NCBI GenBank assembly: GCA_946699065.1
Contig: CAMPDV010000383.1
Location: 124,001 to 188,000 of the forward strand
DNA length: 64,000 bases
Direction: 5' to 3'
Source: Loxodes magnus
Lineage: Eukaryota > Ciliophora > Karyorelictea > Loxodida > Loxodidae
Positions 11,470-23,889 of the stretch are shown here, piece by piece. The notes beneath the pieces were generated by a model. The model had not been told where the DNA came from, did no database searches, and saw only the letters and a list, made by a program, of their open reading frames with translations. The translations under genes and the position numbers were made by a program. Position 1 is the stretch's first letter, and each line of letters begins with the position of its first letter.

Positions 11470-12363
11470 TAAAAGTGCCTCCAGATTTCTCCGGAGGCTA
11501 AAATTAAGTGTTCGAACTCATTCCACTGTCCTGTCTTGCTTGTTCTTAAAGTCTCCAGTTTCTCTTCCATTACTATTTTCCTTTTTTCTTGTATATATTC
11601 CTAAGAGTGTCCATCCATAAATATTCTCTATTCCTTCTTAGTTTGAGCTGTTGCTACCTCTTTTTTTTCCTACTGTTATATTTGCTTTTGTTAGTAAGTC
11701 TGTTTGAAATTTAGGAAATTCTTACACTTCTTTCGCAAGCGTTCTCTTGAGCAATTTGTAGCAGAATTTCACTTCTCGCTTGTATAAAGAATTGCCAACT
11801 TTAATTTTTACGATCTCCATCTTGTCTTAATTCTAATCCCCTGATTCAATTTAATTTTGCAATGTTTTCTGATTTCCTACTGGCTGTGCTAATACACCAT
11901 CAACTTCTCTATATTTTTAATCTTGATTCTGGGATTAGCTTTTCAGACTCTGAGATATGTTTCATAAAGCGCTTAGATCCCTCTCCTGAGACATGAGCCT
12001 TGATTCGATTTCCTCTTGCTTGTTCAGATTCACCATTAGTTTGTCATTGTCATTTTTCAGTTTCCTGATCTCTTCCTGGAGTTCAGTACCACTTTGATGA
12101 GCAATTTCATACTCATCTGGCTAGAAGTATTGAGCTCCAAAACTTCCCAATGAAGAGCAGTCTTCATCTGCTCCCTTTGCTTCTCTTATGAGATTGAAGT
12201 TATTGCATGTGTTATCTTCTGAAATTGTTTCTGTTCTTCTCCAGGTTATTAGGATTAAGAAAAAGGTTAGTTTTAAGGGAAAGAAAACTATCCGAGATTG
12301 GATCCAGGTTTCCTCTCCAACTTTTCTGAAGGAGTTGTAGAAACCTCTTTTGAATCCTTCCAT
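11470..12363 (-). mobile_element. Z element with intact frame, MEGFKRGFY type
   Basis: From the ATG at 12363 the frame stays open for nearly 300 codons: MEGFKRGFYNSFRK, a membrane-like segment (about residues 28-40), then a coiled coil (ELQEEIRKLKNDNDKLM) and a region CYKLLKRTLAKE that aligns with the knuckle but lacks most ligands. The C-terminal WVRTLNFSLRRNLEA resembles its relative at 52.5-53.6 kb (FANFLFSLQNNLEV). The Trp of WVRT is TGA here and TGG in the 60-kb copy (NWMTRTF). A 6-bp hairpin (GCCTCC/GGAGGC, 11477-11498) overlaps the last codons. Confidence 0.7.
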
Positions 12364-12465
12364 TTTTTAATTCTGAGTACACTTATATTAATATTGACAT
12401 TTAATTTCCTTCAAACATATTAATGGTGATTTCACGTTATTTTTTTTATCTTTTATGCTAAATAC

Positions 12466-12944
12466 CTTAAAAAGCAAATTTTAATAGAAGAAGGGATTAT
12501 TGCTAGGAAAGTTCAGATAGATGAAGATTAAAATGCCAAAAAAAAGAAAAAGTCCTTGAAATGGACTAGAATCAGACCTAAAACTGTAAAAAGAGTTGGA
12601 ATATTTTAAAATGAAAATGACATTTCTATCACAGCCACAGATTTAAATATACCCTGTAAAAATTCAAAAAATAATAACAATACAAAGATAGAATAACTAG
12701 ACAAAGACTTGCATGCAATGCAATAATGTGAAAAAGACTTAATGAAGCAAGAAAAAATAAGCCATAAAGAAAGCAGCAATATCAGTCTTAAACCAAATAG
12801 AATAATAACAACCTTTAGAGATAAATTAAGCGATTCTAATAGAACCAAAGAGACATAATTAAAAGAAAAACTTTTAAAAATAAATGCTACATCTTTAGAA
12901 GTACATGACGTCTCTGAAAAAATCTTAATTAAAATTAGAAAATC
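12466..12944 (+). CDS. Hypothetical Lys/Asn-rich ORF
   Basis: One frame reads FYAKYLKKQILIEEGIIARK, a KKKKK patch, LKWTRIRPKTVKRVGIF and a helical, charged tail (LDKDLHAMQQCEKDLMKQEK). Composition is protein-like for about 155 codons with TAA as Gln. I see no in-frame ATG near the left end, so the 5' part may lie in another exon or be lost. It is divergent from the Z element at 12363. No family is recognised. Confidence 0.4.
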
Positions 12945-13109
12945 TGTTTTTTTAATTATTTTTCTTTTTTAAACTAACTATTTTTACTCATTTTTTCCTT
13001 TCCTCTCTTTATTATTCTCAAGTTAACAATTTTATATAGTCTATTTTTTATAATAGTCCGTTTAACAAATATTTTTTCAGATTTAAAATAATTTAAATTA
13101 AATTTAAGA

Positions 13110-14040
13110 TATTCAGAGAAGGGATTGTTTTCTTAATAGTTTCCTACTCCCTATCCAACTGATAGGTACTTGAACTCTTGGTGGTCTGTTCCTCCAGTCA
13201 CTTTCAAGTCTTCGTAGTGGATTGCTCCGAATATTGCTTTTCTTTCTATAAATATTCCCACTGCTAGTTGGGTAGAATTAGGTTAGTTCGTTTCAAATTT
13301 TCTTTTGGATCTCTTTTCTTTATCTACATTTCCTTCAGAGATGGTTTATTCTTCCACAGATAAAGCATTTTTTCTTAAAGTATCTTTCTTTAGTTAATTC
13401 GATTTGTTTATTCTAGACCTCTTCCAACTCCATTGGAACGGAGTGTGCTGTCTAGATCTTGATATCATTCTTGATATTCTCCATTTTAAGGTTAATATTG
13501 TTTTCAATTTTCTCTAACTTGATGTGCATGTTCTCGTTCATATCATATAGCTATTCCAACTGCCTGTCGAATTCGTCAATTCGAATATTCATGGCAGCTT
13601 AGTTTTTGTTTCTAGGAGCATGCATCTCCTCATCGTCCAGGTGTCATTGTTGTTCTTGGGCAAGCTCCATAACCTATTTCTCTAGGTCTTAGTTATGGCT
13701 AATTAACGATTATTAATTTAGCCATTTCCTCTTTAGCCATTCCGAGTATTTGTTCCTTGTTTATCTCACCGAGGTCCATATATGGTGAGAAGTTCCAAAT
13801 TTGCGTCTGAAATTCGCTTATCTTCTGCTTCTTTGGAAGATTTTCCGTTGAGGTAGTAGCTTGGCTATGTTTCTGAGGCTGTCTGGGAGGAGTTATTTAG
13901 AGTTATTTTTAGGTCTTCTGGGGAGAATGTTATTATTAGAGGGTCTAGGTTTGGGTTTTAGTCTTTAGAACTTCCTGCTTCCTCTCCTCCTTTTAGACTT
14001 TGGAGGAGGTGGTGTAGAAGCCTTTCTTAAGACCTTCCAT
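13110..14040 (-). mobile_element. Z element with complete zinc knuckle
   Basis: Starts at the ATG at 14040 (MEGLKKGFYTTSSKVQ), close to MEGFKRGFY at 12363 and MAEGLKKGFF at 60036. A long coiled coil (IDEFDRQLEQLYDMNEN) precedes the knuckle CFICGRINHLWRKC (13326-13367), where the Trp is TGA. IWNELTQFYPTSSGNIYRKK follows; the same block is IWKELTNFYPSSDGQLWRKK at 57 kb. Here the first Trp is TGA, there TGG. Confidence 0.75.
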
Positions 14041-14241
14041 ATATTTTTTAGTTACCTTAAAATTAAACATTTAATCTTAGTTTTTTACAAAATAAAATTT
14101 TATATAGACTATCTTTATATTTTAAATTAGTATTTTCTCATTTCAACATTAAAATCTTCTTATCGCTTTCAGTAAATACTGTATCTTAGAAACTACAATT
14201 CTCTAATTGCAATCCATGAATTAGTTACAATTCCTGTTAAC

Positions 14242-16368
14242 TCAATTCCTAAAATATAAATATAAATTTACTTTTTTCTATATTTATTTGATTAATATGC
14301 TTTAAAATAGATTAGGAACATATCATTTTCTCACAGTTTTATCATCACAACCTGATATTATTCAATTATTGTCATTACTTAAAGCTACAGTATTTATTTC
14401 TCCTTCATGTCCTCTTAAGATTACTGTGCAGATTCCTGTCATAATTTCTCATACTCTGATAGTACTATCATAACTACATGATATTATAAATATATTATTG
14501 CTACTTATTGCTAACTTTCTAACAGCCTTTTTATGTCCTTTTAAAGTTCGAATACATTATCCTGATGAAGAATCCCATATCTTAATATTTTTATTCCAGC
14601 TTCCTGATACTATTAAGTTATTGTCACTTGATATTACTACAGATTCTACATAACTCTTATGTCCAAGCAAAGTATTCTTTAACTAGCCAGTCATAAAATC
14701 TCATATCTTTATAGTCGCATCTAAACTCCCTGATACAATTCAATTATTATCACTTGAAATTGCTACAGATATTACCCAATTTTTATGTCCCTACAAAGTA
14801 ATCTTTAACTAATAAGATTCAAAATCCCATACTTTTATTGTATGATCAGCACTTCCTGAAACTATTCACTTATTGTCATTTGAACCTGCTACTGATCATA
14901 CCGCTTCTGTATGTCCTTACAAAGAATATTTCAGCTATTTATATGCCAAGTTCCATATCTTTATTGTTGTATCAAGACTTCCCGATATAATTCATTTATT
15001 GTCACTTGTGATTGCTATAGATAAAACCCAATTAGAATGTCCATACAATGTACTGTTTAACTAACCAGTCAGCAGATCCCATATTTTTATTGTTTTATCT
15101 TTACTTCCTGAAATTATTCATCTATTATCATTTGAGACAACTACAGATAATACCTGATCATTATGTCCCTTTAAAATATCAGAAGTTCCTAAATTTATGT
15201 TTTAAAAATTGGCTTCATCAAAATTACAATTTCTAAAGCTAGCATTTTTTAAACAGGTTTCTTACATGTCTGATCCCATCATGTTGCAATCTTAAAAGTA
15301 TGATTCACTCAAATCAGCACCTCTTACCCTTATTCCCTTTAAGTCTCTTGATATAAATTTATACTTCATATAATTCAAAATTGTTATTGCATTAGCCGAG
15401 GCCTATTCCACTTTTTTATTTGTCTTAGATAATACTATTACTTCTTACAGGTTTTAAACTAGCTTCTAGTTTTAAACTTTACTGAATTATCTTAAAATAT
15501 TAGTATCTTGACATATATTAGATTTATTCAAAGGATTCTCAATAAGTTCAGATAAAGATACAGTTTCTAACTAGAATTTCTTCACAACTCTAGTTACATT
15601 CTCACTTGTAATAAAATTCAAATCATATTGGTTATTTTATTGAAAATAGTCCATTATTATGTCTGCTATGGTTAATTAATTCAACCTTTATTGCTAAGTT
15701 TAAGACCTAATAAATTTTATAACGTTGAAGCAATTTTCATTTAGCTGCTCACTAATTTAATTTTTATCTATCAATTTTACTTAAGCAAAATTATGGTCCA
15801 TAATCTTTTATTTGATATATTCATTCTGCTACTAAATTTGCTTAAGCTAGTTTACCCTTTCCTTGTATTATTAGATATCTTAAGCTTTAAACTTCATAGC
15901 TTTATCTAAATTATTTATCAAGCTTTTAAGATTACCAATTATAAAAGTAGTTTAGCTCATGCTCATTTATAACTTTCTATAAGTCTAGTTAATTACTTAG
16001 TTACAAATTTGCTTAATAATGCTAGTAAAAAATCTTTGAGTTTCTAAAACAGCTTTCCTGCAATCAGAATATTGATTAAACTGATTATCGTAAAAATTCT
16101 AAATCATTTACAATTTTTCTTTCAATCTTGCCTTTAATTGAAACTCTTTTAGTTATTTTTCTAAATTTCCAGTCGTAATAAAGTCACTTAAATCGGATAG
16201 CTAACCTTTAAATACATATCTATGGATTTTACACACTATTTGCTAAGCTTCTTAAAGCTTAAGAATTATGCATTTTGAGCACATTACACAATTACAGTTA
16301 AGAATTTTAGGAGTTCTCTGTACTGAGTCAAAAGGTTATTCACAGTTTGAACAAATAGCAATATCCAT
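14242..16368 (-). CDS. Zinc-finger, coiled-coil, pentapeptide and WD40 protein
   Basis: The ATG at 16368 opens 708 codons without interruption if TAA/TAG are Gln and TGA is Trp; I take TGA at 14242-14244 as the stop, though an earlier end cannot be excluded. N-terminal CSNCEQ...CNCVMCSKC...CKIH is a RING-like finger (residues 7-50). A coiled coil follows to about residue 330, then pentapeptide-type repeats (RGADLSESYFQDCNMMGSDM, FRNCNFDEANF), then about seven WD40 repeats beginning at LKGHNDQVLSVVVS. Nine TGA codons lie in the WD40 part, including the W of WD itself (IKIWDFMTG, IRVWEIMTG) and a repeated KWIxSG position. It is probably a host scaffold or ubiquitin-related protein; the partner is unknown. 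Confidence 0.85.
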
Positions 16369-16859
16369 TTTTAAAATATAAGAAATAAGTCTTTAATATT
16401 ATTTTATCCATCATACATTTAATTAAACCAATATAATTAAGCATAAATTCTAGAAACTGAAAATTAATATATTAATACAAAAAAACCTTAAATATATAGC
16501 ATCAAGTAGAATTAAAAAAGTATATAATAATAAGTAAAAAATTAAAATTAAATATTTCAAAAATTATTAAGTATATAAAGACAATAAAGAATTGAAATAT
16601 CAAAAGAAAAAATGAAAATTAAATTTAAAGCAAATAGAAAGAAAAAAAGATATAAGAAATTCTAGATAATGGAAAATTAAAAAACCCTATTAATGATTGA
16701 AAATTTAATTTCTATAATTTACAATTTAAATAAATTTTAAAATTTAATAATAATAATATGAACTTAAAGCTAATAATTTTAGCATTTCTGGGATTTAACC
16801 AGTTCCTATTACGGATTTTTAGCATAATCGTATACAAATAGACTTTTTAAGCGGGTAGT
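16369..16859. other. Upstream region of the WD40 gene
   Basis: A+T-rich; no coding signal seen. It should carry the promoter of the minus-strand gene starting at 16368. Confidence 0.4.
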
Positions 16860-17546
16860 TACCTCTATTAATTTTCATAAAGAAACTCAGGAAATTTTTA
16901 TTATATATGCCGGTTTACGTTATACATAGTTTATTTAATTACCTTCATGTTCTTCTTTACTCTTTTTAATTTATTTTTTCATTATTAGCCGTTATGTAAT
17001 AGATGCTGACAAAATTGATAGAATCAACATTTTTTTTCAATTTTTATTATTTCAGATCGCTTTATGAATTTTTTTTTAATTTTTCCAATCTTTTAATGAC
17101 ATTATTTTCAATTATTTTAAAATTATTGCTATTTACTTTCTTAACTTGAGTTGAAATTTTTTTTATGTTCATTTTCTAGTTGAACTTTAAACTTTATTGA
17201 GATTAAAGCAAAGTTTCTCTTCATTTTAAAAATTTATTCTTGATAAACTGATTTCTAAGGATTTCCCTTTTCGTTATCTACACATTTATATTTTTTTCAG
17301 ATTCCATATTTACTTGCTTTTACTAAAAATAGTATCTTCTTACCAGGATATAAGTTTTTTCATTTCTTAAATCATTTTTTAGACCTCTTCAGATATTTAC
17401 ATCTTAGATTCTCCAGTTATGAGCTTTTTCACCTTACGAATCCGAATTTGATTCTTCTTATTTCTTTTCGACTTTACGCATTTCCTAAGTTATACGCTTC
17501 TTAGTTTTTCTTATTGCGTTTTTCGAGAGTTGAATAATCTACTCTA
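16860..17546 (-). mobile_element. Z element, old copy
   Basis: The head EQIIQLSKNAIRKTKKR matches EQSIRLSKNQIKNAKRK of the intact element at 50083-50902. A coiled-coil stretch and a knuckle-like CWFYQFCQHLLHNG follow at about 17015-17055. It looks inactive. Confidence 0.6.
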
Positions 17547-17954
17547 TCTTTCTCCCTCTAAAACTTTTATTATAAAAATCGTAAATATTTTTAATAAACT
17601 ATAATAATAAGTAAATTAAAATAAAAAAAGCCTAATTAACTTCAAATAAACTTAATTAAAAGTCAAATCAAATTTAGTCGAAATATACTTTGAGTATTAA
17701 ACACTTTAATACATTCAATTCTTATTGAATTAAAGCTCTTAAATAACTTTAAATTTTTGCTCTCTTGAAAGATGTATATTAAGCTATAAAACTAAACAAT
17801 AAAGAAATAATAGATTGATTCATAAATAAGTTTATTTTAAATCCTTAAACATATAGTATTAAAATATTTAAAATTATCTATAAAGTTTTAAATCAATAAA
17901 AGCAAACCCAAAGAAATAACTAGATAAGAATATAATTTTGGTTTGCCTAAGAGT

Positions 17955-18262
17955 TCAGAATTATGGTATTCTAGAAGCCATTAAGTACAATATTTAATGA
18001 CCAAACGAGAAGCTATGGTTGATATTCTTTGCCTTATCTGTAGGTAATACCAAGCCACCATCGACTCTACAAATCGACACATTATTGTTTAAAGTTAGAT
18101 TCCAATCATCTTTATCGAAGCCTAGTTTTCCCTAATAATTAATCAAACGTGTCATTTCGCAAAAAATCATAAGGTCACATTTAGTCAAATTAATAAATCG
18201 ATTTTAGAATCCTTGCACCACTTCTTTTTTGGTACTTTTTTTAATTATTAAGAAATAACTAA
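17955..18262 (-). CDS. C-terminal fragment of an unrecognised gene
   Basis: One frame is strikingly protein-like: TKKEVVQGFQNRFINLTKCD, then a middle part ending in FDKDDWNLTLNNN, then VSICRVDGGLVLPTDKAKN and SFSFGHQILYLMASRIPQF, closed by TGA at 17955-17957. No ATG lies in frame upstream before A+T-rich sequence and the 3' end of the LINE at 18380. This may be the last exon of a gene or a gene split by the LINE. I do not recognise the family; it has none of the Z-element features. Confidence 0.55.
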
Positions 18263-18419
18263 TTAACTCATTTTTTATTAATTTCTAAAGTTAAAAAATT
18301 AAAATTTCTAAAATATTAAAAAATTAAAAAATATTTGATAACCTTCTTAAAAAATAAAATAAAATAAAAAATTATATTATAGAGTGCGTAGTACCACAAT
18401 GTCGCGCATCTCTTTTGAG

Positions 18420-21400
18420 AATGTTACTATAATTCATTTTCCTCCAATAAATCACTTGGTAGAAGATATTCTTCACATATTTCCTCAAATTCTTGATTCA
18501 TTTTTTCTTCTTATTCTTGTTAGATCCCGCTTTCTGCTTATCTCCTTTTAATTATTCCCTATTTTCATGCAGTTTATAATTTTTCTTTCATTTGTTCTGT
18601 ATTTTCTTACCTGTATCTTTTTTTCTATAGAACATTTTTATACACTCATAAAAATTATCCCTTATCAGCTCAATAATCTTTACCTATTTCTATTTATCAA
18701 ACATTCTTCTTTTCTTAATATCTTTTTTTCTTTATTCTAAAATGTAGTTTATAAAATCTTTTACTATTAAGTCGATTTATTTTCTCTTTTCTACTACCTG
18801 TAATCTAATGTATCTTTCGAATTTGGCTGTACCTCAAATAATATCAAATAGTTGTATTCCCTTGAAGTTTACAATTATGTCTTTTAAGCTATTTTAGCAT
18901 TTTGTTCTTTCTTCCTTGTATTTTACACATTTTTCTATTATGTGATATTCATCTCCCTTTATATTATTACATAATGGACATTCACTTTTTGATGCTAGAT
19001 GTCTTTCTTTTAAGCAGTTCTAGCTACCATTACATCTTGTCTTTAGTCTAAAAGTATAGCATTTTTCTTCTTTCCTGCTCTTGTTATATCTTATATAGTT
19101 TGGAGGGCCTTTTAAAAATTCATCAAATCAATACATTCTGTATATGCAGGCTGTTTTCATTTGTTCCATCCTTCATCTATCTTCCACATAAACTCTATGC
19201 TCTCAATTTCACGGCATATATTCTATCTCACTCTATTATATTGACCATCTTCTGCTTGAATTTCTTTATCCTTGATTTTCAGTTCTGATTTTATTATAGT
19301 GCAGTTCTGTTCAAATATAAAATTTTCTTAGCTATTTAGCTCGAACAAAACTCCGTCCACTGTTTCGCCTTTGTTTTACATTAGTTTGCTCCTCAGTCTT
19401 AGAGTTTTTTATCATAGGTAATGTTTAAATTTCATGAACTACAATTCGTGTTCAAGCATCTCATTTTATACGCAAAAAAGTGCATCAATTATGGCTCTCA
19501 TTGATCTTCTTTGAAGACACTCCAATTGTTCCATTATTAGTTTTCCTACAAATTGTTCGCAATACGGAAAGACTTCAGTGCCATAACTGAAAATTTCATT
19601 TACAAAGGCCTTATAATTATTCCTTTGTTTATTGTTATTTTTCCTATTGTTCATGATTGCATCTTTTGAGCCGCTTCTAATCTGTTCTCCATGTCTTTTT
19701 CAAAGCTAATGCTTTCTTCTATGATATGTCCCAAATACTAAAAAGTCTTAACCCTTTCTACTTGCAATGATCCAATAGTCATTGTCTTACCAATATTTTC
19801 ACCTTCTTTATTGTCTTCTGCTTTCCATCACATTCATTTCGTCTTGTCTGCTATCGACAGTTTAAATCTATCTGCTCAAGTAATTAATTCTTTAATTACA
19901 TCTTCCTACTTTCTACTTCGCACACTATTGCTAAATCACCCGCATATCAAAACACCCTGCATATATATCTTATAAATATCCTGACTCATTTCTGTACTGC
20001 ATATTAACTCCGAATCTTTCTCTTTCTAGTATGTGTAACAATTTTGCTATTATTAAGTTAAATAATTAATGTGAAGATATACTATCTTATTTGACACCTT
20101 TGCTTGTAAAGAAAGCTTCCGATATTATATCATTGATCTTTAAATAAATTTCTTCTTCTTAATAAAAACTTACCATTAGTCTTATTATCTGTTCCAGTAC
20201 CATCAATTCATTTAATATTTATCACATGTCTCTTCTTTGTACTGAATCATAAGCTTTTTGATATCTATGAAAAAGACTAAGCCAATTCTTTCATTTTTTA
20301 TTAGATATTCTTATACCGTCCTTAGATTGAAAATTTATAGGACACATGACTTACCAGTTTTAAAATCATATTGATATTCGCTTTCATTTTTATATAAGCA
20401 CCCTTGCATTTACTATAGTATCCATCTATCTATAATTTTTATACAGTGATTTAAAAGGGAAATTGTTCTATAGTTTAGAGGGTTCATCTATCCTCCCTTT
20501 ATATAATAATATTATATATTGCTATTTCATTTCTTTTGGGATTACCCCTTCATCTAAAATCCTCACTATCATTTTGCTTGTAATATCAATTAACTTTTAT
20601 CCACCTGCCATAATCGTTCCATTTTGGATCTCATCTGAGCCAGAAACTTTCCATTTGGAAGTTTATTTTAGGCTTTCCTAGATTTCATGTTCGTACACCT
20701 TAATTTTATTTTTATTTTAAAAAACCGTGGGTAAAGTATTATCTCCTTCTTCATATAATTTTCTTCATTAGTTTCTAAATCTTTGTGCATCCTCTTTTGT
20801 AAGCGGTGTTCATTGTATTTACTTCCTATTAAATAGATTTTTTAGTTTTTTCCACATTACAGTTAAGCTTTCTTTATTTATATTATCAATAAATAAATTA
20901 AATTAGTTCTTTTAATCTTTTTTTCTTGCCTTAATTAATTTTTTTCTTGATCTTTAGTATTCATTATATATTTCTCTTTCTATTTCTTCACCGAACTTAC
21001 TATCATTCTTTACCATTGTTTTTACTTATTTGCTGCATTTATCAAAGTATATTCTTTTCTATTTTGTTAATTCTGAGTACTGTAACTTAATTCTATTTTC
21101 TTTTTTCATTCCACATATCCTTTTTACACCTTCTTGGATTTAACTTTTTCATCATTCATAAATTATTCTCCATTCGTGATAACCATCTCTTCACTGTGTA
21201 CGTTTTCTTGTATATATCTTTCAAGCCTTTTCTCAAAGTCCTTTTCTTTTATTATTTGGTAATTTATTTTTCTTGCTTACAAATTTTGACATGTTTACTT
21301 TCCAATCCTTATTTATATGATGCCAGGTCTATGATCTCCTATCACATATGAGTAGTAAAAATTACTCTTAATTATATTTTCTATGATTGATCCTTCAAAG

Positions 21401-22232
21401 ACGAAATAATCAATTTATTATTCTTTATTTTGGAAGACATAAGTTCCTAAATTAACTGGATATATATATACCAAGTTATTTTATTACATAAATTGGAGCA
21501 TCTTTCTTCCTGCTAAGTTTGTCTGTCTTGGAGGTCATTTTTCAATGAGAGCATTTAAGTCTCCTATCATTATTATTTGAAGGCCTTTTTCTTTTGATTT
21601 TAGGTATAGTGAATTATAATAAATTATAAAATGTTTCATTATCGTTTGCTACTGGTGCATATAAATTAATTATTGCCATTTTTTCATAACTTCAATGGCT
21701 ATCACAAGAGCTCCACCAAATAATATAGTTTAATTCACCTCGTACCCTATTTCTTTTACCTCATTGTTTATTTCATTTTTAATATAAAAAGCTACCATTT
21801 CTCTTTTTTAGAACCAACTTTAACTAAACTTTTGAATCCTGCTATGCTGCACATGTCATTTTGATTATCAATCTAAATTTCTTATATAACCATAATGTGT
21901 ATTTTTTTATGTTTCATAAAATTAGCTAATGTATTTTTTACACCTCTTACATTTGCTGTGCTTATTTTTATTGTTAGTTGATTAGAAACATCCTTGTTTA
22001 TCAGTGCTAACAAATTTTCCTACAGAATAACTTTTTCTACTTCTTACAGGTTTTCTTGAATTTGCTGGTCTTTTTTTTCTTCTTTTACTTAATCCTGATT
22101 GTTTTTTATAGGATCTGCTTATATACTTATATATCATTGACCTCTTATAATTGACATGCTTGAAATTTGCTATGCATTTATATCTTTCGGTGATTTGCTC
22201 TATATATTTTAGTTAATGTTTATTATTTCCAT
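18420..22232 (-). CDS. LINE ORF2: endonuclease, reverse transcriptase, CCHC end (frame-shifted)
   Basis: From the ATG at 22232 (MEIININQNIQ), an APE domain begins TANVRGVKNTLANFMKHK with MVIQEIQ. At least one frame change follows, then INLYAPVAND and MIGDLNALIEKWPPRQ (near 21560, Trp from TGA) and IDYFVFEG. The RT fingers read SGSDEIQNGTIMAGGQ and GVIPKEMKQQYIILLYKG. After another frame change comes NPLNYRTISLLNHCIKIIDR, then GLVFFIDIKK. The palm motif is FWYAGDLAIV (19935-19946), YAGD where most LINEs have YADD. SYGTEVFPYCEQFVGKLIME and CPLCNNIKGDEYHIIEKC (18970) complete the usual C-terminal zinc region. Confidence 0.8.
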
Positions 22233-22449
22233 TTATTTCTTTTTTCTCACTCTTATCTTGCTTATTGCTCTTTACTTAATTAGCTTTTCCCTGGATTAAC
22301 GTGTTTTGATTAATTTCCTTTATAATTTGAGAGATTTATAATATTATCTAGATTTGTTGTATCCTTTCCTTACCATTTATCATATAAATTTTAAGTGTTT
22401 ATCTAATCTTTATATTATCTCCTTTCTAGCTTACCTAAATCTCTCAACA

Positions 22450-23411
22450 TTTCTATGTCTCATCATTTCTATATGTTCAGTTCTCATTTTAAGAAAAGTA
22501 GTATTTTTAAGTTCTTTGGGAGTAAAAGGTTCTGTACATTAGTTTAACTTAATTTTTAAAAGCGTTTTTAAGTTTCCTTTTCAGAAATTTTCCTAATCTT
22601 CTTTAAGTTCTTCTATGATCCTTTTGTCTTCAACCTCTTCTGTCTTTTTTCTTCCTACATCCTTTCCGCTCTGGGTTGATTTAGTACTAGGCTTATTTCA
22701 CTTTTTTGAGACTCCAATTCCTTTAAGTAAATTTTCTTTTCCTTGGCTTCTTCAACTCTCCTATATTATGTGTCCGTGTGTCCTTTCTTTTTATATTGGT
22801 TGCAGTTATAGTTTGAAGGTGTACCAGCCTCATTTCATTCAATGCAGATCTATCGTTTCTGGGATTTTGTTGGCTTCTTCGATATTCTATAAATCTACGT
22901 ATATTATGCATCTGCCTGTTAGAATCGTTGTGTTTAGGTAGGTGTGAATTAGATCACTTTTGATTTAACCAAATTAATTTAGGATCTCCTTCCCTTCCTA
23001 TAAATTTGAAAACTCGTTCAGATTAAATTAAATTGGGTAATTATGTATATCGTAATATGCCGTCATATCTTTAGTTACATTGGTATTACAGCACCTTAGT
23101 AGTTTCATTCTCTATTACTTGTAAAGTTCTTATTCTTTTCCGTGTCATTAAATACTATATATACTATTCCATTAGCCTTGGCAGAAAATCTGGCCGCAGG
23201 TTAGCCATATTACTTCCATATTCAATCCCGTAGGTCCTTTATCGTCTCCTATTCCCCTATGTTCTTACCATCATCCTATATTCTCTATATAGTGATTAAA
23301 GTAGATTCCCGCTACCATATCCGATAAGTCATTGTATGCATTTTCGTAAACTCTGGTGATTTGTTCTTTGGGTACTAGAGCTGGCAGTTTTTCTTTATTT
23401 CGGTGTTCCAT
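22450..23411 (-). CDS. LINE ORF1
   Basis: From the ATG at 23411: MEHRNKEKLPALVPKEQITR, then IYFNHYIENIGWW (first Trp TGA), NMEVIWLTCGQIFCQG, and a basic C-terminal third (RRFIEYRRSQQNPRNDRSAL; KPRKRKFTQRNWSLKKVKQ). It has no zinc knuckle and no resemblance to Z elements. An overlapping upstream frame begins at the ATG at 23622 (MEARETHIACGLFRTN). It presumably binds the element RNA; the 3' end is approximate. Confidence 0.6.
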
Positions 23412-23889
23412 AATGATTTATGTCTAGTTTTTCTTTTATCATTTGTAGCCTTAATTTTCGTTTTTTTCTATTCCTTTATTGCATACCAGCCCTTAAAACA
23501 GTTGCATAAAAGAATTTAGTTTTGGAAGCTTTGACGTTCCAGGCACACAACATCCAGTGTGTGTTGAAAGTCAAGTTGGTTCGAAATAACCCGCAAGCAA
23601 TGTGTGTTTCTCTAGCTTCCATAATAAAAATTATTTTTAATAAAAAAGCTCTAAAAGTTCACTTCTATCATATTATCTCTTAGAAATTTATTTATTTAAA
23701 TAACAAAAATGCTTTTCAAGAGTTATTTAGCAATTTATTTTTTCTAATTATTTCATTTTAATAATTTTAAATGATTTTATTAATGAAAATATGATTCTAA
23801 AATAATAATAAGATAAAATGGTTTCAATACTTTGAGTATTGGGATTTAATTGCATTATTTATAGTTATATTTCATGCGAATTATGTCAA

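Larger units (their letters stand above)
18380..23622 (-). mobile_element. APE-type LINE, near full length
   Basis: About 5.2 kb. The 5' end is close to an ATG at 23622. ORF1 and ORF2 follow, then a 3' hairpin (18382-18412, GAGTGCG against CGCATCTC with one bulge) and an A/T tail. No target duplication was identified. Several frame changes show the copy is dead, but all domains can be recognised. It is the closest relative of the fragment at 4561-5880. Confidence 0.85.

Noticed and set aside
22615-22941. Plus-strand hydrophobic ORF of 108 codons.
   Set aside because: Antisense shadow of LINE ORF1.
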